The notes beneath the pieces were generated by a model. That model saw only the letters and a list, made by a program, of their open reading frames with translations. It did no database searches and was not told where the DNA came from. A DNA stretch of 64,000 nt, taken from NCBI GenBank assembly GCA_938092015.1, contig CALKOT010000056.1, forward strand, positions 1 to 64,000. Direction: 5' to 3'. The translations under genes and the position numbers were made by a program. The stretch is from an uncultured Paracoccaceae bacterium. Lineage in GTDB: Bacteria; Pseudomonadota; Alphaproteobacteria; Rhodobacterales; Rhodobacteraceae. The first letter of the stretch is position 1. Every line of letters begins with the position of its first letter. This document shows positions 17,251 through 25,849 of this stretch, piece by piece.

Positions 17251-18339
17251 ATGGAACGCCGTAATTTTCTAAAAGCAGCTGCCGTCGGTGCAGTTGCGGC
17301 CCCACTCGCCACCCCGGCGCTTGCTGCTGGCCACAAAACCATGACCATCGTGTCCACCTGGCCACGTGACTTCCCGGGTCTCGGCATTTCTGCCCAGCGT
17401 CTGGCTGCTCGCATCACTGAGCTCAGCGATGGCAAGATCCAGACCGAGTACTTCGCCGCTGGCGAACGCGTTGGCGCATTCGACAGCTTTGACGAAGTCG
17501 CATCAGGCAACTCACAGGCGTACATCGCGGCTGACTACTACTGGCTGGGCAAGCACCCTGGCTATGCGTACTTCACCGCTGTGCCATTCGGCATGACGAC
17601 GCCAGAGTGGAACGCCTGGATCAAATTCAAAGGCGGTCAGGAACTTTGGGACAAGATCGCCGGTGAGTTCGGCCTGAAAGCCCTGCCATGCGGCTCAACC
17701 GGCACACAGGCTGGCGGCTGGTTCAACAAAGAGATCGAAAGCGCAGATGACCTTAAAGGTCTGAAAATGCGTATCCCGGGCCTTGGTGGTCAGGTGATGT
17801 CGAAACTCGGCGCCTCAACCGTTTCGCTTCCAGGCGGCCAGATCTACGAAAACCTCGTATCCGGCGCGATTGAAGCAACTGAGTGGGTTGGTCCTTACAA
17901 CGACTACTTCATGAAGTTCTACGAAGCTGCCAAATTCTACTACACCGGCGGCATGCACGAGCCAGGTGGCGGCCTTGCATTCGGCATGAACCAGGCATGG
18001 TGGGCAGGTCTGTCAACTTGGGAACAGGCTGTGATCACTGCAGCATGTAACGAAGAGCATGCAGCCCAGCACGAAGAAAACATGGCGAACAACGGCGAAT
18101 ACCTCGCCCGTTTGATCAACGACCATGGCGTTCAGGTTCGTGCGTTCAACGACGACGTCTGGGACGCATTTGGTGATGCGGCTGCTGAAGTCTACGAAGA
18201 AACCCGTGGCCATTCTGCGCTTGCGGCTGAAATCGACGACAGCTTCCAGTCCACGCTGCGCGAAATCGGCGGCTTCATGAGTGCTTTCGAAGGCACTTAT
18301 GTGAACCAGCGTAACCGGGTTCTGGGCATCGAAGCCTGA
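17251..18339 (+). CDS. TRAP transporter substrate-binding protein (DctP/TakP type)
   Basis: Periplasmic solute receptor of 362 residues with a twin-arginine signal (MERRNFLKAAAVGAVAAP...ALA), so it is probably exported folded by Tat. The body shows TRAP features: AFDSFDEVASGNSQAYIAADYYW, GGWFNKEIESADDLKGLKMRIPG, and GAIEATEWVGPYNDY. The Tat leader plus 'IPGLGGQVMSKLGAS...LPGGQIY' resembles TakP-like receptors for 2-keto or other small carboxylates. ATG 17251 has AGGGAGA upstream. First gene of the TRAP operon; a hairpin follows it. Confidence 0.92.
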   Translation: MERRNFLKAAAVGAVAAPLATPALAAGHKTMTIVSTWPRDFPGLGISAQRLAARITELSDGKIQTEYFAAGERVGAFDSFDEVASGNSQAYIAADYYWLGKHPGYAYFTAVPFGMTTPEWNAWIKFKGGQELWDKIAGEFGLKALPCGSTGTQAGGWFNKEIESADDLKGLKMRIPGLGGQVMSKLGASTVSLPGGQIYENLVSGAIEATEWVGPYNDYFMKFYEAAKFYYTGGMHEPGGGLAFGMNQAWWAGLSTWEQAVITAACNEEHAAQHEENMANNGEYLARLINDHGVQVRAFNDDVWDAFGDAAAEVYEETRGHSALAAEIDDSFQSTLREIGGFMSAFEGTYVNQRNRVLGIEA

Positions 18340-18359
18340 TCGGCGACTACTGACTAAAC

Positions 18360-18389
18360 TAAGGGCGGGGCTTCGGCTCCGCCCTTTCG
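18360..18389 (+). terminator. Hairpin with TTCG loop between TRAP P and Q genes
   Basis: Stem AAGGGCGGGGC / GCTCCGCCCTTT with a TTCG tetraloop, 21 bp after the receptor gene, followed by CGTTAAAG rather than a long T-run. It probably acts as a partial terminator or 3' end stabiliser, allowing the receptor mRNA to exceed that of the membrane subunits. Confidence 0.75.
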
Positions 18390-18529
18390 TTAAAGTGTTT
18401 TGCTTTGATGTTGAGATCGCGGTTTTCTGATCAGAGGCGAAGGTAATCGCCCGCACCGAAAGCTGACAACACCAACGCAAAACGCTTCAAGCAGACCGTC
18501 GGAACAATCCGACGAGGGGAGGGGTCTTC

Positions 18530-19534
18530 ATGACAACCGCAGAAATGCAAGGCGGCGGCGCAGAGATTTCGCGCGAAGGGCCACCCGCCCTGCTGACACG
18601 TCACTTCAGTTGGATCATGTTGGGCATTCTGACAGCATTCATGGTCAACAATGTTCTCACCGTCAGCTTTGGTTTTCCAGGCGTGTCCAGCGCGCTGGGT
18701 GATGGCGGCGCAGTGGCCTGGGTTCAGGTCGCGGTCTATCTGGCCTTTATTGGAATCGCTGCATTTTACGTCGTCTCAACCCCGACAATGGCCCTGCGCT
18801 GGGATGCACGGCGGATTTCAGACTTCAACGCCTACCTGATCCGCGCCTGTTTTTGGTCAGTGTTGATGGTTGGCGTCGCCGACGCGACAATAGCTTTTCT
18901 GCGCACAGAAGATTTGCTGACCGCGTTCGTAAGCGAAGACATGGCCAAGAAATTCGGGCTGTCACGCTTTGTCGGTTCATATGTCCACATCCCACTGATC
19001 ATCGTCGGCTTTCTGATCGCCATCCGCAGTCGGACGCTTGGCTTTACCTGGCTGGCGTTGATGATTGTCGTTGCCGAATTGTTGATCGTCATCTCGCGCT
19101 TCGTTTTCTCTTACGAACAGGCGTTGATGGGCGATCTGGTCAGGTACTGGTATGCTGCACTCTTCCTATTCGCATCTGCCTATACGTTGCTTGATGAAGG
19201 CCACGTGCGGGTCGATGTCTTTTACGCCGGGTTTCGGAACGAGAAGAAGGGCAAGGTCAACGCCATTGGTTCGATCCTGTTGGGGATGTCGACGTCGTGG
19301 GTGATCATTGCGCTGGGCTTTAACGGCAAAACAGCGATCATCAACTCGCCTGTCGCTAACTTCGAAGTGACCCAAACTGGTGGCGTCGGCATGTTCATCA
19401 AATATCAGATGGCCCTGTTCTTGGGCATCTTCGCGATCACGATGCTGATCCAATTCGTCGCTTACCTGATGGAGGCTGTGGCGGATATGCGCGGCGAGCC
19501 GGGTAAGCGCGTCATCAACATTGCGGCGCATTGA
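18530..19534 (+). CDS. TRAP transporter small permease (DctQ), N-terminally extended
   Basis: Membrane subunit of 334 residues, about twice the usual DctQ size. The DctQ core is in the second half: YWYAALFLFASAYTLLDEGHVRVDVFY (~205-232), followed by two further helices. The first ~170 residues add about four more membrane segments (HFSWIMLGILTAFMVNNVL, WVQVAVYLAFIGIAAFYVV, ACFWSVLMVGVADATIAFL, HIPLIIVGFLIAI). Start ATG 18530 follows GGGGAGGGG. It lies 11 bp upstream of the large permease gene. The extension may match the enlarged partner subunit. Confidence 0.85.
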   Translation: MTTAEMQGGGAEISREGPPALLTRHFSWIMLGILTAFMVNNVLTVSFGFPGVSSALGDGGAVAWVQVAVYLAFIGIAAFYVVSTPTMALRWDARRISDFNAYLIRACFWSVLMVGVADATIAFLRTEDLLTAFVSEDMAKKFGLSRFVGSYVHIPLIIVGFLIAIRSRTLGFTWLALMIVVAELLIVISRFVFSYEQALMGDLVRYWYAALFLFASAYTLLDEGHVRVDVFYAGFRNEKKGKVNAIGSILLGMSTSWVIIALGFNGKTAIINSPVANFEVTQTGGVGMFIKYQMALFLGIFAITMLIQFVAYLMEAVADMRGEPGKRVINIAAH

Positions 19535-19545
19535 GGGGCTGACTG

Positions 19546-22182
19546 ATGGAACTTCTCTTTCTCGCCATTCTGGTACTCATAATGGCCTGGGCCCTCGGGT
19601 CTGGCTTTCCTGTCGCCTTTGCATTGCCGGGCGCTGCAATCATCTCAATCGGCCTGGCTGCAGGGGCTGGCTATATATTCGCTGACAGTACGGACGCCTA
19701 TTTTCACTCAGGCGGCCCATCGCAATGGTTATCGGCTGGGGTAACCAACCTACGCGGGGTGTATTGGGAAGTTGAACGCGACACCCTGATCGCCATTCCC
19801 TTGTTCATCTTCATGGGCATCATGCTGCAGCGGTCAAAGATTGCTGAAGATCTGCTGCTGACCATGGCCCAACTGTTCGGCCCTGTACCGGGTGGTTTGG
19901 GTATCTCAGTTGTTTTCGTGGGCGCGCTGTTGGCCGCAACCACAGGCATCGTTGGCGCGACGGTTGTCGCTATGGGCCTGATTTCGCTGCCGGCCATGCT
20001 GCGCAACAACTATTCCCAGTCACTGGCGACCGGCACGATTGCGGCTTCGGGCACACTGGGACAGATCATTCCACCGTCCATCGTTCTGATCATCCTCGCT
20101 GACCAGTTGGCATCGGCCACCGATCAGGCGTCAACGATGCGTAAGGCGTTGCATAAAGCGTCTACGGGCGAGCTGAGCATGCCGACGCAATTTGATGTCA
20201 CCTCGACGTCAGCGGGCGAGATGTTCCTTGGCGCCTTCGTGCCAGGCATGGTGCTTGTCGGCCTCTACATGCTGTTCATTCTGGTCTACGCGATCATCAA
20301 TCCGAAAGCGGCCCCAGCCGTATCTTATGGCGGTAAGTGGGATGCGAAGTTCTGGATGCAGGTCTCGCTGACGCTGATCCCACCCTTGGCGCTGATCTTC
20401 CTTGTCCTCGGCTCTATTATCGCGGGCATCGCGACGGTGAACCAGGCGGGCGCCATCGGTGCAGCGGGCGCGTTGATCATGGCGGGGTATCGTCTGTCTG
20501 ATGGCAAACGCGGAGCCTATATCCCGGCGTTCCTGGCGATCATTTCGTTCTTCATAATCGGCTACGCGCTGTCGAACTATGAAATGAACGTCAAAGCCAT
20601 CAGTACACCCGAAGACGTCACCGGCATCACGCTGGGCGTCATCGCAACACTACTCTTGCTGACAGCTCTGATCTGGTCCGGCATCCGCGTCCTCCACATC
20701 GAAGACACCCTGCGCGGTGTGATGCTGGAAACGGCCAAAGCGACTTCGCTGGTCTTTATCATTCTGCTCGGCGCTGCGATGCTGACATCGGCTTTCCGTG
20801 CATTCGGCGGTGAGGATCTGGTTCGCGATTTCCTCAATTCCCTCCCCGGCGGGTTCTGGATGAAGTTCGCCATCGTCATGGGCGTGATCTTCTTCCTCGG
20901 CTTCTTCCTCGATTTCATTGAGATCGCGGTGGTCGTCGTGCCTATTGTGGCGCCGATCCTGTTGTCTGATCCCTCCGCCAACATCACGGCGGTTTGGCTG
21001 GGCGTCATGATCGGCTTGAACATTCAGACCAGTTTCCTGACGCCACCCTTTGGCTTTGCGCTGTTCTATCTGCGCGGGGTCGCCCCGCCGATTGTGAAGA
21101 CGATCCAGATGTATAGGGGCGTCATCGCATTCATCGGTTTGCAGCTTACGGCGCTGGTCATTGTCGGGTTCTATCCGCAGCTGGTGAACTACCTGCCGAA
21201 CCGGGTCAGCTTTACCTCTGACACGGCGCCACCGCCGCGGAACCCGAAACTGCAGTATTGCCTTGAGCAGTTCGTAAGCGATGAGCTCGCCTCATCTTCG
21301 GCCACGTTTGACGCCATCTCAGCGGCCAAGACTTTGGACCTGTCGCCGTTATCTAAGGATCTGGCCAAGGACCTGAGCAAGGCGTTCGAAAGCGCTGACA
21401 AGGCGATCGCTTCTCTTGGTGAGGCTTTCGTTGCAGAGGATGCGGTGAATGAGGCAGCTGTAGATTACCGCCCACTGCTCCGCGAAGTGCGGTTTGTGCA
21501 AAAGGAAATCCGCGAAGCGGAAGCGGAGCTGAAAAAGGTCAAGACATCTTTGTCTCGTTCCGGCGGTGATATCGCGAAGCTTGAGGCGAAGGCTGCTGAA
21601 CTTGAAACCTCAATCGAAGGTTGGACTGCAGATATCCCGGCTGAATGGGATGGGCAGTACAAGACCTTCTCAGCCCTGACAAAAGCTGAACAGAATGCGC
21701 GGAACACTTATCGTCGCTCTGCGGACCAGTCGTATGAAGGCGTTGTCGAGGTTCTGACCGTATTGAATGCGAATGAGGAATTCGATGCGTTGGAAGGTGA
21801 CCTGAACGCGATGCGGGCGACGATTGAAACGACGCCGCCTGAAGAGGCGCATGAACTGGTCAATGCGCTTTCTAAAGCGTTCGGCAAGGTTGATGGCGCC
21901 GGCGATGTGAAATCGCCTTTGTCCAAAGCCCGGCGCGCGTTGAAGAACAAGAACCCTGATCCGGCGAAGGCCATGGCTGAGTACGAAAAAGCCGTCGCGG
22001 CCTATGCCGAGCAGAAGATTTGGCGGGCAGAGGCCGCTTCGTTGAAGCCCGGTCTGCAGGCCTATCTTGATGGCATCGCGCCAACGCTCGGCGCTCGCCA
22101 GCAGCAGCGCCTGAACGAAGATCAGGCCCTGTTCCTGGCGTCCTGCACCGCTGGTCACCGCGACCTGTCGTTAAACTTCTAG
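19546..22182 (+). CDS. TRAP transporter large permease (DctM) with ~300-residue C-terminal coiled-coil extension
   Basis: 878 residues against ~430-600 for usual DctM proteins. Residues 1 to ~555 are the permease: IPLFIFMGIMLQRSKIAEDLL, TGIVGATVVAMGLISLPAML, ASGTLGQIIPPSIVLIIL, and a second half with FFLGFFLDFIEIAVVVVPI and TSFLTPPFGFALFYLRG. From ~565 the chain becomes soluble and charged: SSATFDAISAAKTLDL, then VRFVQKEIREAEAELKKVK and AKLEAKAAELETSI, which look like coiled coil, then a helical tail to residue 878. The extension is predicted cytoplasmic or periplasmic depending on topology; I recognise no domain in it. gntK follows 10 bp later. Confidence 0.88.
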   Translation: MELLFLAILVLIMAWALGSGFPVAFALPGAAIISIGLAAGAGYIFADSTDAYFHSGGPSQWLSAGVTNLRGVYWEVERDTLIAIPLFIFMGIMLQRSKIAEDLLLTMAQLFGPVPGGLGISVVFVGALLAATTGIVGATVVAMGLISLPAMLRNNYSQSLATGTIAASGTLGQIIPPSIVLIILADQLASATDQASTMRKALHKASTGELSMPTQFDVTSTSAGEMFLGAFVPGMVLVGLYMLFILVYAIINPKAAPAVSYGGKWDAKFWMQVSLTLIPPLALIFLVLGSIIAGIATVNQAGAIGAAGALIMAGYRLSDGKRGAYIPAFLAIISFFIIGYALSNYEMNVKAISTPEDVTGITLGVIATLLLLTALIWSGIRVLHIEDTLRGVMLETAKATSLVFIILLGAAMLTSAFRAFGGEDLVRDFLNSLPGGFWMKFAIVMGVIFFLGFFLDFIEIAVVVVPIVAPILLSDPSANITAVWLGVMIGLNIQTSFLTPPFGFALFYLRGVAPPIVKTIQMYRGVIAFIGLQLTALVIVGFYPQLVNYLPNRVSFTSDTAPPPRNPKLQYCLEQFVSDELASSSATFDAISAAKTLDLSPLSKDLAKDLSKAFESADKAIASLGEAFVAEDAVNEAAVDYRPLLREVRFVQKEIREAEAELKKVKTSLSRSGGDIAKLEAKAAELETSIEGWTADIPAEWDGQYKTFSALTKAEQNARNTYRRSADQSYEGVVEVLTVLNANEEFDALEGDLNAMRATIETTPPEEAHELVNALSKAFGKVDGAGDVKSPLSKARRALKNKNPDPAKAMAEYEKAVAAYAEQKIWRAEAASLKPGLQAYLDGIAPTLGARQQQRLNEDQALFLASCTAGHRDLSLNF

Positions 22183-22192
22183 GGTTGGCCGT

Positions 22193-22699
22193 ATGAGCGA
22201 CGAACCGAGACGCCTTGTCATCGTTATGGGCGTTTCGGGCTGCGGAAAATCGACCATCGCGGAAGGGGTGGCCGCCGCAATTGGCGGCCGGTTCTTTGAT
22301 GGCGACCATTTCCACCCGCAGTCCAACATCGACAAGATGAGCCGGGGGGAGGCGCTGACCGACGATGATCGCTGGCCCTGGTTGACGTTAGTCGGACAAG
22401 AGTTGTCGCGCGGGCATGGTGATGTTGTCGGGGCCTGCTCAGCGCTGAAGCAGGCATATCGCCAGCACATTGCGCAGACTGTGGGCGCAGATGTGCGTTT
22501 CGTGCATTTGAGCGGAACCAAAGAACTGATTGCTGACCGCATGGCGGCGCGAGACGGCCATTTCATGCCGCTGAGTTTACTCGAAAGTCAGTTTGCTGCG
22601 CTTGAGCCGCCAGCGGGTGAGCCGGGCGCCATCACGGTTGATATCTCACCTGATACGGATGCGGTTATTGCGGCGGCAGCCCAATCACTCAGGCCGTAG
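22193..22699 (+). CDS. gntK: Gluconokinase
   Basis: Phosphorylates D-gluconate to 6-phosphogluconate with ATP. The 168 residues show P-loop GVSGCGKST, the gluconate-site FFDGDHFHPQSNIDKMSRGEALTDDDR (as several adjoining motifs), the lid FVHLSGTKELIADRMAARDGHFM and PLSLLESQFAALEPP, all standard for GntK. It is 10 bp after the TRAP large subunit, so the transporter probably feeds a gluconate-like acid into this step. Its 3' end overlaps the convergent shikimate-dehydrogenase-like gene by 15 bp. Confidence 0.93.
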   Translation: MSDEPRRLVIVMGVSGCGKSTIAEGVAAAIGGRFFDGDHFHPQSNIDKMSRGEALTDDDRWPWLTLVGQELSRGHGDVVGACSALKQAYRQHIAQTVGADVRFVHLSGTKELIADRMAARDGHFMPLSLLESQFAALEPPAGEPGAITVDISPDTDAVIAAAAQSLRP

Positions 22700-23530
22700 C
22701 GCATCCAGACGCGGTAGCATTACCTGTTGATCCGGCATGACCCCGGTGTAGGCGGCGAAGGTGCGCAAGGCCATGTGCTTGAATAACTCAAATCCGCTGA
22801 TCGGCGTTAATCCCGCCTGCCGCGCTGTCGCCAGAAACAGCGTCTCTGGCGGGGTATAGACCGCATCGAACGCCCATTTTTGCTTGCCGATGGCGTTGGT
22901 CGCAAAGGCCATGCCGGGGTATTCTGCCATCCCCAACGCACTGGCGTTTACCAGACCATCTGCTTCATGGGTGGCGCCGATAGCTTCGCCGGCGCTGATC
23001 ACGCGAACCTTGCTGTTTAGTTTTGCCTTTAAGGCGGTCGCCTTTGCCGGATCGATATCCCACAAAGCAATCTCTTCAGCGCCAAGTTCCAACAGTGCTG
23101 GCGCCAAGGCTGCTGCAACGCCGCCTGCGCCTGCCATCGCGACCCGGCCTGGCTGCTCATCGCCCATATTTGCTCGCCACGCGCTGAGAAAGCCGGTGTA
23201 GTCCGTGTTGTTGCCTTGCACATCGTCATCGCTGAAAATCAGGGTATTGGCCGCACCCAGATGCGCCACTGCCGTTTCCATGCCAGCCTGTGCATAGGAA
23301 GCGGCAGAGATTTTGCACGGATGGGTCACCGTCACGCCGGTCCAACCCCAACTACGCAATTCATCCACTGTGGTGCGGAAATCAAACGGGGTTCGATTGG
23401 CGCTGTCGATCAGTTCAAACGTCAGATCGTACCCGTATTCGGCGCACAGAATTTCCAGGGCGGCAGGCAGACGGGTGCGAGAGATGTGCTCTCCTATCAA
23501 GCCTGCAGTAAGCTCTTTCGGAGCACTCAC
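22685..23530 (-). CDS. Shikimate dehydrogenase family protein
   Basis: NAD(P)-dependent oxidoreductase of the AroE fold, 281 residues. Catalytic Lys in VTVTHPCK and Asp in GNNTDYTGFL are present; the Rossmann motif is reduced to MAGAGGVAAALAPAL; C-terminal FELFKHMALRTFAAYTG corresponds to the GxxMLxxQ region but lacks its canonical Gln. Divergence plus its place beside sugar-acid genes suggests a quinate/shikimate-like catabolic role and not the housekeeping AroE. GTG 23530 overlaps the preceding stop by 4 nt; ATG 23551 would add seven residues. Confidence 0.82.
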   Translation of the reverse strand: MSAPKELTAGLIGEHISRTRLPAALEILCAEYGYDLTFELIDSANRTPFDFRTTVDELRSWGWTGVTVTHPCKISAASYAQAGMETAVAHLGAANTLIFSDDDVQGNNTDYTGFLSAWRANMGDEQPGRVAMAGAGGVAAALAPALLELGAEEIALWDIDPAKATALKAKLNSKVRVISAGEAIGATHEADGLVNASALGMAEYPGMAFATNAIGKQKWAFDAVYTPPETLFLATARQAGLTPISGFELFKHMALRTFAAYTGVMPDQQVMLPRLDALRPE

Positions 23531-25035
23531 ATTGTTGCGCCGATTTGCCATGGGACGAATTCATAATCGCCGAGGCCCTGCGCCTCAGACTTCGTCTGCT
23601 CACCTGAGGCGACGCGCAGGAACATCTCGTAGATCTCGCGACCCTTTTCTTCCAGCGTAACGCCGTCGGTCAGCATGGCGCCTGCGTTGACGTCCATATC
23701 CTCAACCATTTTGGTAAACATCTCGGTATTGGTCGCCAGTTTGATCGTTGGCGCCGGCTTCGATCCAAACGCTGACCCGCGCCCAGTGGTGAAGACAACC
23801 AGATTACACCCGCCAGCGATCTGTCCGGTGACGGAAGCAGGGTCATAGCCGGGCGTATCCATAAAGGTGAACCCTTTGGCCGTGACCGTTTCGGCATATT
23901 TGAACACACCGTTCAGAGGCGTAGTGCCGCCCTTGGCCGCCGCGCCCAGCGATTTTTCCAGGATCGTCGTCAAGCCACCCTTTTTGTTGCCAGGCGAAGG
24001 GTTGTTATCCATCGAGCCCTTGTTGCGGCTGGTGTAATCTTCCCACCACTTGATCAGCCCGATCAGCTTGTCGCCGACTTTGCGATCAGCCGCACGGCGC
24101 GTCAGCAAATGTTCCGCCCCATAGATCTCAGGCGTCTCCGCCAGCACGCCGGTGCCACCCTGCGCCGTAAGCAGATCAACGGCGTAGCCAAGCGCTGGGT
24201 TCGCAGTGACGCCAGACCACGCGTCGGACCCACCGCATTGCAGTGCGACAGTTAATTCCGACGCCGGGATCGGCTCTCGCTGGCATTTGTTCGCATCTGG
24301 CAACATGGCGCGCACTTTCTGGACGCCCAATTCGACCGTCCGGCGCAGCCCGGCAACGTCCTGAATGTTCATGGCGTGGAACAACGGGCCTTGCTTCAGG
24401 CCATACGCCTCCAGCAACCAGTCGATCTGCATCATCTCACAGCCAAGGCCGACCATGATGACGCCTGCGTGGTTGGGGTGCTTGGCATAGCCCCACATCA
24501 CGCGTTGCATCGCCTCAAAACCTTCGCCATCACCCGCCATGCCGCAGCCAGTGCCGTGTACGAAAGCGACGACGCCGTCGACATTGGGATATTCAGCCAG
24601 CTCTTCCTCGGTAAAGCTGTCTGCAATCATCCGTGCGGCGGTCGCGGAACAGTTCACTGACGTGATGATCGCGATGTAGTTCCGCGTCCCGACTGACCCG
24701 TTTTCACGGCGATAACCCATAAACGTGTCGCTGCCGGTCGCATTCGGGGCGGGGCGCAGATCGGTGGAAAATTCGTACTCTACATCCGTGTTCCGAAACT
24801 CAACATTTTGCGTGTGAACGTGGTCGCCAGCCGCGATATCTTCCGCGGCGTAGCCGATTACCTGCGCATATTTCCGGATGACGCCACCCTTGGCGATATC
24901 TGTTGTCGCGATTTTGTGGCCGCGTGGGATCAGACCCGTGGTTGCGACGCCGGTTTCTGCCTCCGCCCCCATTTCCATTGGCTTGATTGCAGTGACGACG
25001 TTGTCAGACGGGTCGAGGCGTACGGTCAAAGACAT
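23527..25035 (-). CDS. UxaA-family altronate/galactarate-type dehydratase
   Basis: Iron-dependent sugar-acid dehydratase of 502 residues, with an N-terminal SAF-like region (~1-100, including IPRGHKIATTDIAKGG) and the UxaA catalytic body: RNYIAIITSVNCSATAA, HGTGCGMAGDGEGFE, VGLGCEMMQIDWLLE, LQCGGSDAWSGVTANPA and the final GRGSAFGSKPAPTIKLATN. Such enzymes remove water from altronate, galactarate or related acids to give 2-keto-3-deoxy acids. Start ATG 25035 follows AGGGATTTCCGC; the frame is open to 25077 without a better start. Divergent from the gntR gene. Confidence 0.88.
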   Translation of the reverse strand: MSLTVRLDPSDNVVTAIKPMEMGAEAETGVATTGLIPRGHKIATTDIAKGGVIRKYAQVIGYAAEDIAAGDHVHTQNVEFRNTDVEYEFSTDLRPAPNATGSDTFMGYRRENGSVGTRNYIAIITSVNCSATAARMIADSFTEEELAEYPNVDGVVAFVHGTGCGMAGDGEGFEAMQRVMWGYAKHPNHAGVIMVGLGCEMMQIDWLLEAYGLKQGPLFHAMNIQDVAGLRRTVELGVQKVRAMLPDANKCQREPIPASELTVALQCGGSDAWSGVTANPALGYAVDLLTAQGGTGVLAETPEIYGAEHLLTRRAADRKVGDKLIGLIKWWEDYTSRNKGSMDNNPSPGNKKGGLTTILEKSLGAAAKGGTTPLNGVFKYAETVTAKGFTFMDTPGYDPASVTGQIAGGCNLVVFTTGRGSAFGSKPAPTIKLATNTEMFTKMVEDMDVNAGAMLTDGVTLEEKGREIYEMFLRVASGEQTKSEAQGLGDYEFVPWQIGATM

Positions 25036-25120
25036 GCGGAAATCCCTGTAAATCGCTGGTTGCGAAAATCGTATCAAGGTAGGGGCTTGCCGACAATGGA
25101 TTTTCGAATTAGCGTCTTTC

Positions 25121-25145
25121 TTCGTGAAATACTAAAAATCACGAA
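25121..25145. promoter_or_regulatory. Inverted repeat TTCGTGA-N11-TCACGAA
   Basis: Perfect 7-bp arms (25121-25127 and 25139-25145), centres 18 bp apart, in the ~117-bp gap between the altronate-type dehydratase and the gntR gene. A plausible binding site for the adjacent GntR regulator controlling both directions. Confidence 0.5.
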
Positions 25146-25152
25146 ATTTTGG

Positions 25153-25836
25153 ATGTCAGCCCTGATGAACGTCCACAACCCAACAAGGCCAGCGTCGTCC
25201 CTCGATATCTATTGGGACCTGCGAAAGCGTATGATCGCGGCTGACTTTGGCGCTGGCGACAAGCTTAAGCCGGATGAGTTGCGCGACAGATATGGCTGCG
25301 CCGCCTCAACCATCCGCGAGGTTCTGTTCCGTCTGTCCTGTGACCGTCTCGTCAATTTTCAGGATCAGCGTGGGTTCCGCATGCCTGAGGTCAGCCGCCA
25401 GATGCTGCATGAACTGACTGATCTCAGGGCGCTGGTTGAGCGTGAAGGCGCAAGGCTGTCCATCGAACATGGTGATCTGGAGTGGGAAGCAGACCTGACC
25501 GCCGCCCATCACAAGCTGACCCATGTAGAAACCTCGATCAGCAAGGGCGCACAAGATTACAATCAGGTCCTTGCGGCCTCTGAATGGCAGTTTCACCGAA
25601 CGCTGATCTCAGCTTGCGGGTCTGAAACGCTGAAAGACCATTACCGCGATGTGCATGACCGTCAGCGCCTAAGCCTTGTGTTGGCGGCGGGCGGCACGGC
25701 CTACCGCGACGGAAATATCGCCGAACACAAGGCGATCCTTGACGCCGCCTTGGCGCGGGACGCTAAGCTTTGCGATGAATTGCTGGATGCGCATCTTCAT
25801 CGCGGCCTTGAAACACTAAAACTGAATTTCGCCTGA
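25153..25836 (+). CDS. GntR-family transcriptional regulator (FCD type)
   Basis: DNA-binding repressor/activator of 227 residues. N-terminal winged helix-turn-helix: LDIYWDLRKRMIAADFGAGD, then LRDRYGCAASTIREVLFRLS and DRLVNFQDQRGFRMPEVS. C-terminal FCD domain with LTDLRALVEREGARLSIEHGD, FHRTLISACGSETLKDHY and HKAILDAALARD as effector/metal-site helices. In-frame starts exist at 25096, 25153 and 25165; the earliest would put the inverted repeat in the coding region, so 25153 was chosen without a clear ribosome-binding site. It probably governs the sugar-acid genes on both sides. Confidence 0.88.
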   Translation: MSALMNVHNPTRPASSLDIYWDLRKRMIAADFGAGDKLKPDELRDRYGCAASTIREVLFRLSCDRLVNFQDQRGFRMPEVSRQMLHELTDLRALVEREGARLSIEHGDLEWEADLTAAHHKLTHVETSISKGAQDYNQVLAASEWQFHRTLISACGSETLKDHYRDVHDRQRLSLVLAAGGTAYRDGNIAEHKAILDAALARDAKLCDELLDAHLHRGLETLKLNFA

Positions 25837-25849
25837 TAAGGAGACGACC

